This document shows, in pieces, positions 51,127 to 59,654 of a stretch of DNA of 64,000 bases. Under the pieces are notes generated by a model. The model was not told where the DNA came from. It saw nothing but the letters and a program-made list of their open reading frames with translations, and did not search any database. This DNA is from Ardenticatenaceae bacterium (GTDB taxonomy: Bacteria; Chloroflexota; Anaerolineae; Promineifilales; Promineifilaceae). The first letter of the stretch is position 1. Every line of letters starts with the position of its first letter. The stretch spans positions 326,645-390,644 of the forward strand of contig JACKBX010000007.1 of the NCBI GenBank assembly GCA_020634375.1, written 5' to 3'. The position numbers and the translations under genes were made by a program.

Positions 51127-53604
51127 ATGAATACGAACCCTTTTCACTTTGCGGATGTGCTGGGAAAGTTTGTGAGCGCATCCGGGTATACCACTGGGCA
51201 ACTGGCAAAATTAACTGGCATTCCTAAGCCAACGATTGTTAACTGGCTGGAAGGCCGGGTCAAACGGCCGCGTGGCTACAATGATTTGCTGCGATTAACG
51301 GCCGTCCTGCACCTCAACCAATCCCAGGCAGACCAGGTACTCATCGCCGCCGGGCATCCCCCCATCGCTGACCTGCACAGCCTGGTTAACGACAATCCCG
51401 AACTGCTCACCCTGCTAAAACCCTGGCCCATCGCTAAAAACGCGCCTGCTGTCAGCAGCACCCCCTTCCAGGCCATGAGCGACCTGCCTACCTTTGTGGG
51501 CCGCGAAAGTGAACTCGATATTCTGCGCCATGCCTTACAAGCCGACCACCACCCGCAGCCCTACAGCATCCAGGGCATGAGCGGCGTGGGCAAAACCACT
51601 CTGGCCGCGCATCTTGCCCACCAACTGCGCCACCACTTCCGCGACGGCGTTCTTTGGGCGCGGCTGGACACAAGCGATACGCTCTCCATTCTCAGTGCCA
51701 TTGCGCGGGCTTATGGCGTTGATGTGAACCCATATGCCGATTTGCACGGCCGCAGCCGTGTGGTGCGCGACATATTGACCCATAAACACGCCCTCATCGT
51801 GCTGGACAATGCCCAAAGCAGTGAGCAAATTGAGCCATTGCTGCCTTCTGGCGGGCGCTGCGCCGTGCTGGTGACGACGCAGCGGCAAAATCTGGCTGTG
51901 CTGCGCGGGGCGATGGTGGTGAAGTTACGGCCGTTCCTCTCCCCCACCACCTCCCTCGCCCTCTTCGCCCAAATTCTTGGCCCGGAACGCGCCGCCGCCG
52001 AACGCCCCGCCCTCAGCGAACTGGCCGACCTGCTCGGCCATCTGCCTCAGGCCATCGACATTGCCGCCAGCCGCCTGGCCTACGAACCCGGCTGGTCTAC
52101 TGCCGATTTCTTGCAGCGCGTGCGCCAAAGACAGCGACGGCTGGCTGAACTGGCTTACGAAAACCAGAGCATCCACCTCTCCTTTGATGCCAGTTTGCAC
52201 ACGCTGCCCCCTGAGCAACGGCCGTTTTTGCAGCGTTTTTTGCGCCAGATCAGCTACTTTAGCGGCGAAGATTTCAGCGACGAAGCCGCCACCATTGCTG
52301 CCGATTTGCCCATTGAAAAAACGCAAGATTTACTGCGCCAGTTGTACAGCCTCTCCTTGTTGCAGCGGGGCCGGACTGTGCCCGCCGGGCAGCCCAGCCG
52401 TTATGCCACGCACCCCTTGCTGCGGGATTATGCTGCACAACAAGACGAGGCCACACAGCCAAAAGAATCGGCCATTGCCCAACGACTGGCCGTTTATTTT
52501 GGCGATTATGTCAAACAACATCAGCACGACTACGCTGCGCTAGAACTGGAAATGCAAAATATTCTGATGGCGCTGCATCTGGCAGAGATGCATGGCGAAT
52601 GGGCCTCTTTTACGGCGGGCGTGGTCGGCTTTTACCCATTTTTAGAGGCGCGGGGATTGTATGAATTGGCAGGGAATTATTTGGCGCGGGCGGAAACGGC
52701 CGTCACTCACCTGCAAAACCCCGCCCTTCTCCTGCAACTCGCCCACCAACAAGGGCGGCTGGCACAGCGACGCGGCGACTACATCGAAGCCGAAACTCGT
52801 TACGAGGCAGCGCTGCACCTGGCCCGCCAACAAAAAAACGAGGCCGCCCTCAGCCACATCTTGCGTGCCCTGGGCGTGCTTGCGGCGCGACGCGGCGACT
52901 ATGGGCTGGCCGATGCCTATTACAAGGAAGGGCTGGCGCTGGCGCGGCAGCTTGGGCAGGGTGGCGCTGTCAGCGACTTTTTGCGTGGGCTGGGTGTGCA
53001 GGCTTATATGCAGGGCGAACTGGCCCGCGCCGAAGATTTCTACGAGGCGGGGCTGTCCCTGATCTACGCTGACGAAGCGGAAAGTGCAGCCTCTGCGGAC
53101 ATGCTGTGGGGGCTGGGCACGCTTGCCGAGGAACAGGGGGATTTTACACAGGCGGAGGCATATTATCGGCAGGCATTGGAGCGGGCAACGGCCGTTAGCC
53201 ATCTGGAACGCAGCATCGTTTTGCGGCGCAGCCTGGGCGGGCTGGCGCTCATCCAGGGTGATGAGGCTGCGGCCGAAGCGCATTTTGCCGCCGCGCTCTC
53301 ATTGGCGGAAGACATTGGCCACCGCTGGCAGGTGGGGCGTGCCCTCAGCCAATGGGGAGAGTTAAAGCTGCAAAGAGGCCAATTAGAGGCGGCACAGGCG
53401 GCATTCAACCGCCTGTTTGATTTGGCGCGGGTGCTGCAAAGCCAGGAGTTGGTGGCGGTGGCGCAGTATGGGCAGGCGCGGGTCGCTGCCCGCAGCGGCG
53501 ACAAGGAACGTGCCGCCGACAAAGCGCGGCAAGCGCTGGATGGTTTCACGGCCATCGGCCATTATCGTGTGCAAGAAGTGATGGAATGGCTGCGAGAAGA
53601 GTAA
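51127..53604 (+). CDS. STAND regulator: XRE domain, NB-ARC ATPase and TPR repeats
   Basis: 825 aa. Residues 9-75 are an XRE-like helix-turn-helix (TTGQLAKLTGIPKPTIVNWLEG). The NB-ARC switch starts with FVGRESELDILRHAL; Walker A GMSGVGKTTLA is at 150-160, Walker B HALIVLDNAQ at about 217-226, and the GLPL-like LLGHLPQAIDIAASRLA at about 300. From about 490 to the end there are some eight TPR-type helix pairs (YIEAETRYEAALHLARQQ, GLADAYYKEGLALARQLG, FTQAEAYYRQALERATA). Such proteins act as ATP-driven switches in transcription or immunity. The neighbouring genes give no target. It is intact and carries five ACGGCCGT copies, so it is long resident. Confidence 0.9.
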   Translation: MNTNPFHFADVLGKFVSASGYTTGQLAKLTGIPKPTIVNWLEGRVKRPRGYNDLLRLTAVLHLNQSQADQVLIAAGHPPIADLHSLVNDNPELLTLLKPWPIAKNAPAVSSTPFQAMSDLPTFVGRESELDILRHALQADHHPQPYSIQGMSGVGKTTLAAHLAHQLRHHFRDGVLWARLDTSDTLSILSAIARAYGVDVNPYADLHGRSRVVRDILTHKHALIVLDNAQSSEQIEPLLPSGGRCAVLVTTQRQNLAVLRGAMVVKLRPFLSPTTSLALFAQILGPERAAAERPALSELADLLGHLPQAIDIAASRLAYEPGWSTADFLQRVRQRQRRLAELAYENQSIHLSFDASLHTLPPEQRPFLQRFLRQISYFSGEDFSDEAATIAADLPIEKTQDLLRQLYSLSLLQRGRTVPAGQPSRYATHPLLRDYAAQQDEATQPKESAIAQRLAVYFGDYVKQHQHDYAALELEMQNILMALHLAEMHGEWASFTAGVVGFYPFLEARGLYELAGNYLARAETAVTHLQNPALLLQLAHQQGRLAQRRGDYIEAETRYEAALHLARQQKNEAALSHILRALGVLAARRGDYGLADAYYKEGLALARQLGQGGAVSDFLRGLGVQAYMQGELARAEDFYEAGLSLIYADEAESAASADMLWGLGTLAEEQGDFTQAEAYYRQALERATAVSHLERSIVLRRSLGGLALIQGDEAAAEAHFAAALSLAEDIGHRWQVGRALSQWGELKLQRGQLEAAQAAFNRLFDLARVLQSQELVAVAQYGQARVAARSGDKERAADKARQALDGFTAIGHYRVQEVMEWLREE

Positions 53605-53683
53605 GAGAGGCAAGTGGCAAGTATGCCAGTGGCACCTGATGTTATTTGCTCATTGCTCGTGGCTGAATGCTTTGAAAAAAGCT

Positions 53684-53754
53684 ACCACGAAGGCGAAAAG
53701 AACACGAAGTTTCTCTGGGGAAAATCTTCATGGCTTCTTTGCTTCGTGGTTTTT
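53684..53754. terminator. Long imperfect hairpin between convergent genes
   Basis: ACCACGAAG (53684-53692) pairs with CTTCGTGGT (53742-53750), followed by TTTTT. Inner GAAG/CTTC blocks pair partly. Relative of the repeat at 14026-14103. It separates the STAND gene from the di-heme protein gene. Confidence 0.6.
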
Positions 53755-53769
53755 GCAACAGACTCATTG

Positions 53770-55113
53770 TTAATCGCTCACCGGTAGGCCGCTGGGAACG
53801 CTGGCGGGGATGAGATAGTCAAGGTTGTAAACGGCCGTATCCGTCAACGATTCCAGAAAAGCCAACAAGTCTGCGATTTCTGCGTCGGTTAACGGCCGTT
53901 GCGGCATCACTTGTGGATCTAGCGTGCGCAGCATCTCCACAAGCAGCCGGTCGTCATCCTGGAATGATCCCCACAAGTCAGGGGGAAGATACATCGTTTC
54001 GTCATAATTGCGCAGCGCTTCGGCGGGGTCAAGGTGATGGCGTACCGCTTCCTGCAACGTGTTGTACGCACCATCGTGCATATAGGGTGCGGTGACAGCT
54101 ACGTTACGCAGCGGTGGTGTGCGAAAGGCATAGCGTCCAATCTGGCTCTCCAATTCGCGTCCCCGACCAAAGTCCAGCGGCGCTTCTTCCCCTTTGCCGG
54201 GGCCAATCTGCGGCACAGCGATGTTGTGCGCCGTCTGATCAGTCATCAAGCTGCCACTGTGGCAGCGCACGCAGCCAGCCTCACCATAAAAGAGCATGGC
54301 CCCTCGTTTGGCCTCGTCGGATAGAGCTGCCATATCTCCTGCCAGATACTGATCCCAGGGGGTGTTGAGCAGCGTAAAAGCATCTATTTCAAATGCGGCG
54401 ATGGCGTTGGCGGCATACTCAAATCCCAACTCATTTGCGGGCACATCGGGATAAGCGGCGGCAAATAGGGTGACATAATCCTCGCTTGCCAGCAGCCGCG
54501 CCATCACACTTGCCCAAATGGCTTCGTAATCCTCATCGCTGTACTGCCCCAGCTCATTGGTCTGCTGGTATACGTCGAGATCGCCATATGTGCCGCGCAT
54601 TTCTGCTGAGGCAACCACGGGAAACATGGCCTGGGCAGCAAGCACATTGTCCAGTCCAGGCGGCAGTTGATCGTCGGCGGGGGTGGTGAAACGGCCGTCC
54701 TCATGCAGCATCACCCGGCTGTCCCAAAACATCGTCGTCCACTGCGGTGCGCCACGATTGAACACCTCCGGGGCATTGCGAGCGATGAAGCCGCGCCGGT
54801 AGCCTAAAATGCGCTGCGGGCCAAGCCCTGTGCCGCCCGTGCCAATAGAGAGATGCAAGCCATCCCCAGAAGCCAATGTGGGATGGTGGCACGTTGCGCA
54901 GGAGATGTCGCGGTTGCCGCTGAGCAGCTTGTCAAAATAGAGCGCCTGCCCCAATGCAACTTTGGCCGGGTCTTGCACCGGGCCAGGGTCAAGCGGTGTG
55001 ATCTGGTGTGCATCCAGGGCCGTTTGCAGTTGATCGTCTAATGAAGGTGGGGCAACGGCCGTGCAACCAGCAAACAACACAATGGACAAGAAAAGGTAAA
55101 TCAAGTAGCACAT
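53770..55113 (-). CDS. Di-heme cytochrome c peroxidase/MauG-family lipoprotein
   Basis: 447 aa. Lipoprotein signal with LFAGC (Cys17). Two c-type heme motifs: SCATCHHP (Cys72, Cys75, His76) and GCVRCHSG (about 280-287). Ordered CCP features include LGQALYFDKLLSGNRDISCATCH, FWDSRVMLHEDGRF, FRTPPLRNVAVTAPYMHDGAY and LADLLAFLESLTD. The family reduces hydrogen peroxide or oxidises protein residues. It should lie on the outer face of the membrane. The promoter is unusual: a -10 six bases before the ATG and a -35 made by an 8-base tandem repeat. Confidence 0.92.
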   Translation of the reverse strand: MCYLIYLFLSIVLFAGCTAVAPPSLDDQLQTALDAHQITPLDPGPVQDPAKVALGQALYFDKLLSGNRDISCATCHHPTLASGDGLHLSIGTGGTGLGPQRILGYRRGFIARNAPEVFNRGAPQWTTMFWDSRVMLHEDGRFTTPADDQLPPGLDNVLAAQAMFPVVASAEMRGTYGDLDVYQQTNELGQYSDEDYEAIWASVMARLLASEDYVTLFAAAYPDVPANELGFEYAANAIAAFEIDAFTLLNTPWDQYLAGDMAALSDEAKRGAMLFYGEAGCVRCHSGSLMTDQTAHNIAVPQIGPGKGEEAPLDFGRGRELESQIGRYAFRTPPLRNVAVTAPYMHDGAYNTLQEAVRHHLDPAEALRNYDETMYLPPDLWGSFQDDDRLLVEMLRTLDPQVMPQRPLTDAEIADLLAFLESLTDTAVYNLDYLIPASVPSGLPVSD

Positions 55114-55119
55114 GGGCTA

Positions 55120-55149
55120 ATCGTATTGCAAAGTTGCAAAGTTGCAAAG
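55120..55149 (-). promoter_or_regulatory. Promoter of the di-heme protein, with TTGCAAAG x3
   Basis: Plus strand TTGCAAAG is repeated three times at 55126-55149. On the minus strand one copy supplies TTGCAA as -35 (55147-55142), then 16 bases, then TACGAT (55125-55120). The ATG at 55113 follows 6 bases later, so a leaderless start. Confidence 0.6.
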
Positions 55150-55337
55150 GGGGAAGGAGTAAGTTGCAGAGCAACCCTTGTACAGGACGTCAAGGGATTT
55201 GGGTGGATTTTGTAGGCGATTTGAAGCTCTTTTGAAGGTGATTTGTAGGTCAACAGAGGGCAAGATGTGTCATCTTGCAACAAACATTATTGCCTTGTAT
55301 CTGTTTGCTGGAGCCTGCAACATCGAGGACATTGACA

Positions 55338-55826
55338 ATGGAAAGACCAAGACGATTTTTTAAGATAGCAGGGGGTGGTGTCCTTTTGCTAGTGATTGCG
55401 TTTGTAATATCTTACTTCTGGATAAAAAATGGTGAGTATTGGTTTATTGTGAATAGAGATGATCCGGCTGATGTAGCAACTGTTTTTACCTTGTCCTTCA
55501 TGCGTAACCGGGAAAGAAGTGCCAGAAGGCTAGTTGCTCATGAGGAATGGGGCCAGCTTGATAACTTGATAGCTACTCACCAAGCTATCAATTGTGCCAT
55601 TCCTATAGACGGGGATACTTATTTACTAGGAGCACTCAAGAGGTCATATGAGGAAGAAAGCAACACCTATAATTATGATTCTTTGGTTTCTTTACCATGT
55701 TCTAATGCGTTTTATAGTTTGTCGATAAAAGACATCACCCTTCAACAATCCAATGACAATTGGCAAATAATTGGATGGGGGGAAGTGTGTGAAGCATGGG
55801 GAAGAAGAAATGATTGTTTACCCTAG
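55338..55826 (+). CDS. Single-pass membrane protein in the AT-rich island
   Basis: 162 aa. One membrane helix at about residues 11-30 (GGGVLLLVIAFVISYFWI). The outer part is mixed alpha/beta with three cysteines (INCAIPIDG, LPCSNAF and GEVCEAWGRRNDC). No family recognised. AT-rich codon use and the lack of ACGGCCGT set it apart from its neighbours. It lies directly upstream of the Rhs fragment and might belong to the same acquired island, possibly as a leftover of another toxin-immunity cassette; this is speculation. Confidence 0.6.
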   Translation: MERPRRFFKIAGGGVLLLVIAFVISYFWIKNGEYWFIVNRDDPADVATVFTLSFMRNRERSARRLVAHEEWGQLDNLIATHQAINCAIPIDGDTYLLGALKRSYEEESNTYNYDSLVSLPCSNAFYSLSIKDITLQQSNDNWQIIGWGEVCEAWGRRNDCLP

Positions 55827-55869
55827 ACGATAAAGGGTCTCTTTCATAGTTCTGGGCATAACCCAGGTC

Positions 55870-57045
55870 TTGCTAGCCAACGATGGCGCAACCACTACCG
55901 CCAACCTGTTTGGATTGGACTTGATCAGCCAGGATGATGGCAGCGAGAGCCGTGTGCTGCTGGCTGATGGCCTGGGCAGTGTGCGCATGGAGATAGTGGG
56001 CGAGGGGGTTGAGACCACCACCACCTACGACCCATATGGCAAGCTGCTGGTACAAACGGGCAGCAGTGGCACAACATACGGCTACACAGGAGAGCAGGAG
56101 GATGCGGCAACCGGGTTGGTGTACCTGCGGGCACGGTATTACAATCCTTCGCTGAAAGTGTTTATGTCCCGCGACCCATTCCCTGGCATTCCTACTATGC
56201 CAGCTACCCAACATGGCTACAGCTATGCACACAATAACCCGATTAACCTGACTGATCCCAGTGGTGAAGTTGTGGCAGAAGGAGCATTGGCATTATGTGT
56301 TGCTAATCCTCTTGCTTGTGGCATTGTTGTGGTGGGAGGTGTTGTGATTGTTGGGGGCATTGCCCTAGCCATTCACATTGCAAACAATCCTCCGCAAATT
56401 TCTGTAAATTTGCCAGATATCAATGGTGCACTTGAAAGGGCATTTCCAAAAGCTTCAGTTGCAGTTCAATCATGTACAACCGTAATTAACACAGTTCATG
56501 AACTCGCTGAGGCACACGTCAATAGCCTACCCGAACCTGAGCGCAAGAAGGTGGACCCATGGTGGCCACGGTGGCCTAGAGATGACCAAGCCCATGAAAT
56601 ATTCTACCGGTTTATTCCAACAAAAGAGACCCTTTCGGTAGTAGCAGGCCAATATAGTAAGCTGTGGGTACCACCCAATAAACGGAGTCAAGAAAACTTC
56701 ATATCTCAAGATCTTAATTATGTGAATAACCTGGCAATGAGAACAGCCGCAGCACAAAACACGTCTATGACCGTTCTTCGAATTTTTACTAAGCCTGGCA
56801 CATTTGATTACTTAACTAATCCTATAAATGCTCGTCTACACACTTCTGTTAATAAATTATGGTTGATGGGAGAAGTTAATTTTGATGTGACATCATACCA
56901 AACATTTCACAGTGGTGACGGAAGCAAGTATCTCCAACTTAAGGAGGAAAAGGAAGTATTAACCATTGGTTTCTTCCAAGCAAATACACATAAACTTTAT
57001 TTTGAACATCAAATAGATTATATTGAGGCGGTTAATAAGTATTAA
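55870..57045 (+). CDS. Orphan Rhs tip: end of RHS core plus C-terminal toxin-like domain
   Basis: The frame is open from 55834, but the Rhs match starts abruptly around TQVLLANDGATTTANLFGLDLI with no start codon, signal or upstream YD repeats, so the N-terminal shell is missing. Residues 30-135 are the RHS-associated core: DGLGSVRMEIV, TTYDPYGKLL, YTGEQEDAATGLVYLRARYYNPSLKVFMSRDPF and NNPINLTDPSG. After the DPSG boundary comes a hydrophobic stretch (about 140-170), then some 220 residues of a variable domain with EIFYRFIPTKETLS and NKLWLMGEVNFDV, the position of a polymorphic toxin. I do not recognise its fold. Two AT-rich genes follow, in the usual place of immunity genes. Confidence 0.7.
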   Translation: MLANDGATTTANLFGLDLISQDDGSESRVLLADGLGSVRMEIVGEGVETTTTYDPYGKLLVQTGSSGTTYGYTGEQEDAATGLVYLRARYYNPSLKVFMSRDPFPGIPTMPATQHGYSYAHNNPINLTDPSGEVVAEGALALCVANPLACGIVVVGGVVIVGGIALAIHIANNPPQISVNLPDINGALERAFPKASVAVQSCTTVINTVHELAEAHVNSLPEPERKKVDPWWPRWPRDDQAHEIFYRFIPTKETLSVVAGQYSKLWVPPNKRSQENFISQDLNYVNNLAMRTAAAQNTSMTVLRIFTKPGTFDYLTNPINARLHTSVNKLWLMGEVNFDVTSYQTFHSGDGSKYLQLKEEKEVLTIGFFQANTHKLYFEHQIDYIEAVNKY

Positions 57046-57063
57046 TGTATCGAAGGAATGCAG

Positions 57064-57846
57064 ATGACAGTGGAAGAAGAAATTATTCACATACTTAAAA
57101 CCCATTATGAGAAAATGATATCTTTGCGTGGTAACCGGAAGGAACAAGAACAGGAAAACAAAAAAACAAATATGTTCTTGAAAACGACTTTCCAAAAAAA
57201 TCCGCAACTTATATTGAACCTGTTTTGGAAGTCTTACAAGACATGGATTCAATTACCTGAACAAGAACGCCACAAAAGTCCCAGATATTCTGATAAACTT
57301 TTATGGACTATTATTGACACGCCAACCAAAGAAGCAATCGACACGGCTTGCCAAATCATGATAGAATCTGAGGATTTATACAAGGAAACGGTTGCTAGAT
57401 TCTTAGGGGATTCAAAGAATCCCAAGGCCGTTCCTTATCTAATTGAGGCGCTTAAATCTGATGACTATAATGTGGTTTCTAAATCAGCCCTGGCACTAGG
57501 TGACATTGGTGATTCAAGAGCAGAACCTTACCTATTAGAAATAGTTGACAAATATAACAATGATGAAGTTTATAGTGATGGGCGGATTGACGACTCTTAT
57601 CCCATTATTCGATACAATACTTTTAATGCGCTTTGTTTGCTAAATACGCCAGCAGCCCGAAAGAAAATTCTGCAATCACTATTTCACGATCGAGATATAG
57701 GTATTCAGCAAAGAGCCATTCGTTATCTGGTTGCCGAGATGCAAATGGAAGCTGTTCCTTACCTAGAAAAATTATCTGAAAGTAATCATGAGGAAATAGC
57801 TACCCTTGCCAGAAATTATCTAGAAAAGCTTGATCCGAATTACTAA
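57064..57846 (+). CDS. HEAT-repeat protein, candidate immunity protein of the Rhs tip
   Basis: 260 aa from ATG 57064 (AAGGA 6 bases upstream). The N-terminal 95 residues are charged and helical. HEAT-type helix pairs follow: ETVARFLGDSKNPKAVPYLIEALKSDDYNVVSKSALALGDIGDSRAEPYLLEI, then IIRYNTFNALCLLNTPAARKKILQSL, and AIRYLVAEMQMEAVPYLEKLSES. HEAT proteins are frequent immunity partners of polymorphic toxins. It starts 18 bases after the Rhs stop and shares its AT-rich composition, so cotransfer is likely. Function is inferred from position. Confidence 0.7.
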   Translation: MTVEEEIIHILKTHYEKMISLRGNRKEQEQENKKTNMFLKTTFQKNPQLILNLFWKSYKTWIQLPEQERHKSPRYSDKLLWTIIDTPTKEAIDTACQIMIESEDLYKETVARFLGDSKNPKAVPYLIEALKSDDYNVVSKSALALGDIGDSRAEPYLLEIVDKYNNDEVYSDGRIDDSYPIIRYNTFNALCLLNTPAARKKILQSLFHDRDIGIQQRAIRYLVAEMQMEAVPYLEKLSESNHEEIATLARNYLEKLDPNY

Positions 57847-57858
57847 ATTGAGAAGTCT

Positions 57859-58464
57859 ATGTTGACAGAACCATACACTCAACAACAAAAACTCTGGCCA
57901 ACAGAAGGTCAACATATCCTGGCCCAGTATGATAAAGAGGCAATTGTTGTCTATCAGGCATATAAGCCTTCTATTGGTTTATTTGCAGCAAAACATCAAT
58001 ATTTCGGGGGTGATTTCAGCTACTCTCGAATGAGTTGGATCAAAACAAGTTTTTTATGGATGATGTATCGATCGGGATGGGGCACAAAACCAAATCAGGA
58101 AATCACTTTGGCAATTAGTCTTAAGAGAAGCTTTTTCGATTGCCTCCTCGAACAAGCTGTGGTCTCAAGTTTTGCACTTTCAAGTTACAGTACCCATGCA
58201 GATTGGGAATTGGCAATTGCTGAGTCAGATGTACGATTGCAATGGGACCCTGACCATTCTCCAACGGGTAGAAAGTTAACACGAAAGGCAATCCAATTAG
58301 GCTTACGAGGGGACACCTTAAAGGATTTTGGACAAAGAGCTATATTGAGTGTCGAAGATATATCAACCTTTGTCAAAGAGCAAAGGAAGTTTGTTCAAGG
58401 AAACTTTGAGAATCTGAGGACACCAAGTGAGCGTATTTATATTCCCGTGTCAAAATGTGTTTGA
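57859..58464 (+). CDS. DUF4291 family protein
   Basis: 201 aa. The DUF4291 signature is strong: IVVYQAYKPSIGLFAAKHQYF at about residues 30-50, then SRMSWIKTSFLWMMYRSGWGTKPNQE at about 57-82, and later VRLQWDPDHSP and KAIQLGLRG. The family is cytoplasmic, about 200 residues, and has no known function; a nucleic-acid or nucleotide role has been guessed from its basic surface motifs but I cannot support it. It lies 12 bases after the HEAT gene, in the same AT-rich island. It may be cargo, a second immunity protein, or an unrelated passenger. Confidence 0.85.
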   Translation: MLTEPYTQQQKLWPTEGQHILAQYDKEAIVVYQAYKPSIGLFAAKHQYFGGDFSYSRMSWIKTSFLWMMYRSGWGTKPNQEITLAISLKRSFFDCLLEQAVVSSFALSSYSTHADWELAIAESDVRLQWDPDHSPTGRKLTRKAIQLGLRGDTLKDFGQRAILSVEDISTFVKEQRKFVQGNFENLRTPSERIYIPVSKCV

Positions 58465-58800
58465 ATTTTTATAAGTACACATAGCCTGGACGGGTAATTG
58501 CTGTCCCCCTCCCAATAATTGTGGCAGCTATTGCCCGCAGAAATGGCACTGTGTATGTAGGTCAACGGCCGTACTAATAATGAATGGTGAATTGAGAATG
58601 ATGAATGGGGGAGGAGCGTGTCAATTGACAATTGCCAATAGCTAATGATCAATGGCCAACGAGGGAGGAACGGCCGTTTCCAGTTTTTTGTTTTTTGTTG
58701 ACTGTTTTTTGTTGGCAACGGCCCCCCTCCCCACACAACCGTCGCCTGTTCTTTCACCTGTGCGGCCAAACCAGAGAGACTTTTGGAAATCCCCATCTAC
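58465..58800. other. Repeat-rich intergenic region after DUF4291
   Basis: 336 bases with no supportable gene. It holds heptamer-like runs (GAATGGTGAATTGAGAATGATGAATG at 58581-58606 region, AATTGACAATTGCCAAT near 58622) and two ACGGCCGT copies at about 58566 and 58670. It marks the return to resident DNA composition after the AT-rich island. Confidence 0.6.
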
Positions 58801-58828
58801 TTGCGCACTTCTTCACTTGCGTCACAAT
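58801..58828 (+). promoter_or_regulatory. Promoter of the inositol monophosphatase gene
   Basis: TTGCGC (58801-58806), 16-base spacer, CACAAT (58823-58828); the ATG at 58836 follows 7 bases later. Probably leaderless. Confidence 0.5.
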
Positions 58829-58835
58829 TAGGCAC

Positions 58836-59636
58836 ATGGATACACAAAGCAACGTTGACATAGCTATTGAGATTGCTCGTGAAGCCGGGGCGCTGCTGCG
58901 CCAGGGGTACGGGCAAAGAAAAGAGATTACGCGCAAGAGTACGGCCGTTGACTGGGTAACCCAATACGATACCGCTGCCGAGAAAATCATCTTGCAGCGA
59001 TTGGAAACCGCCTTTCCAGGCGACCGCATCATCGCCGAGGAAAGCGGACAAAATCATCACAATGGCGAGTACGTCTGGTACATTGACCCACTGGATGGCA
59101 CAACCAACTTCGCGCACAGTTTCCCCGTGTTCTGTGTCTCGATAGCCCGCTACAAAGGTGACGAGCCGGTTTTGGGGGTCATTTACGACCCGCTGCGTGA
59201 CGAATGTTTTTACGGCGTGCGCGGCCAGGGTGCGTTTTTGCAGAGCAACGGCCAGACTACCCGCCTGCAAGTGAGCGGCGCAACAGACATGGTAAATAGT
59301 TTGCTGGCAACTGGCTTCCCCTATGACCGGCACAACAGCAGCCACGACAACCTGGCACAAACGCGGGCGTTTTTGAAGCAAGTGCAGGGCGTGCGCCGCG
59401 CCGGCGCAGCCGCATTGGATATGGCTTACGTGGCCGCCGGGCGTTTAGATGGCTACTGGGAATACAAATTGAGCAGTTGGGACATTGCCGCCGGGGCGCT
59501 GCTGGTGCAAGAAGCAGGCGGGGTGGTTACGGAGATGGACGGCCGTCCCTTCACCATCACCCCGCGTCCTTCATTGGTGGCAAGCAACGGCCGTATCCAC
59601 CCCCACATGCTGCAAACAATTAGCAATGAACCATGA
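58836..59636 (+). CDS. Inositol monophosphatase family protein
   Basis: 266 aa from ATG 58836; an upstream in-frame extension crosses the promoter. The Li-sensitive phosphatase motifs are complete: AEESG (metal Glu) at about 67-71, YIDPLDGTTNFAHSFP at about 84-99 and SSWDIAAGALLVQEAGG at about 209-225. It removes phosphate from myo-inositol 1-phosphate or related sugar phosphates with Mg2+. The length fits SuhB-type enzymes. Cytoplasmic. Substrate is not certain from sequence. Confidence 0.93.
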   Translation: MDTQSNVDIAIEIAREAGALLRQGYGQRKEITRKSTAVDWVTQYDTAAEKIILQRLETAFPGDRIIAEESGQNHHNGEYVWYIDPLDGTTNFAHSFPVFCVSIARYKGDEPVLGVIYDPLRDECFYGVRGQGAFLQSNGQTTRLQVSGATDMVNSLLATGFPYDRHNSSHDNLAQTRAFLKQVQGVRRAGAAALDMAYVAAGRLDGYWEYKLSSWDIAAGALLVQEAGGVVTEMDGRPFTITPRPSLVASNGRIHPHMLQTISNEP

Positions 59637-59654
59637 GCAATGAGCGATTAACAA

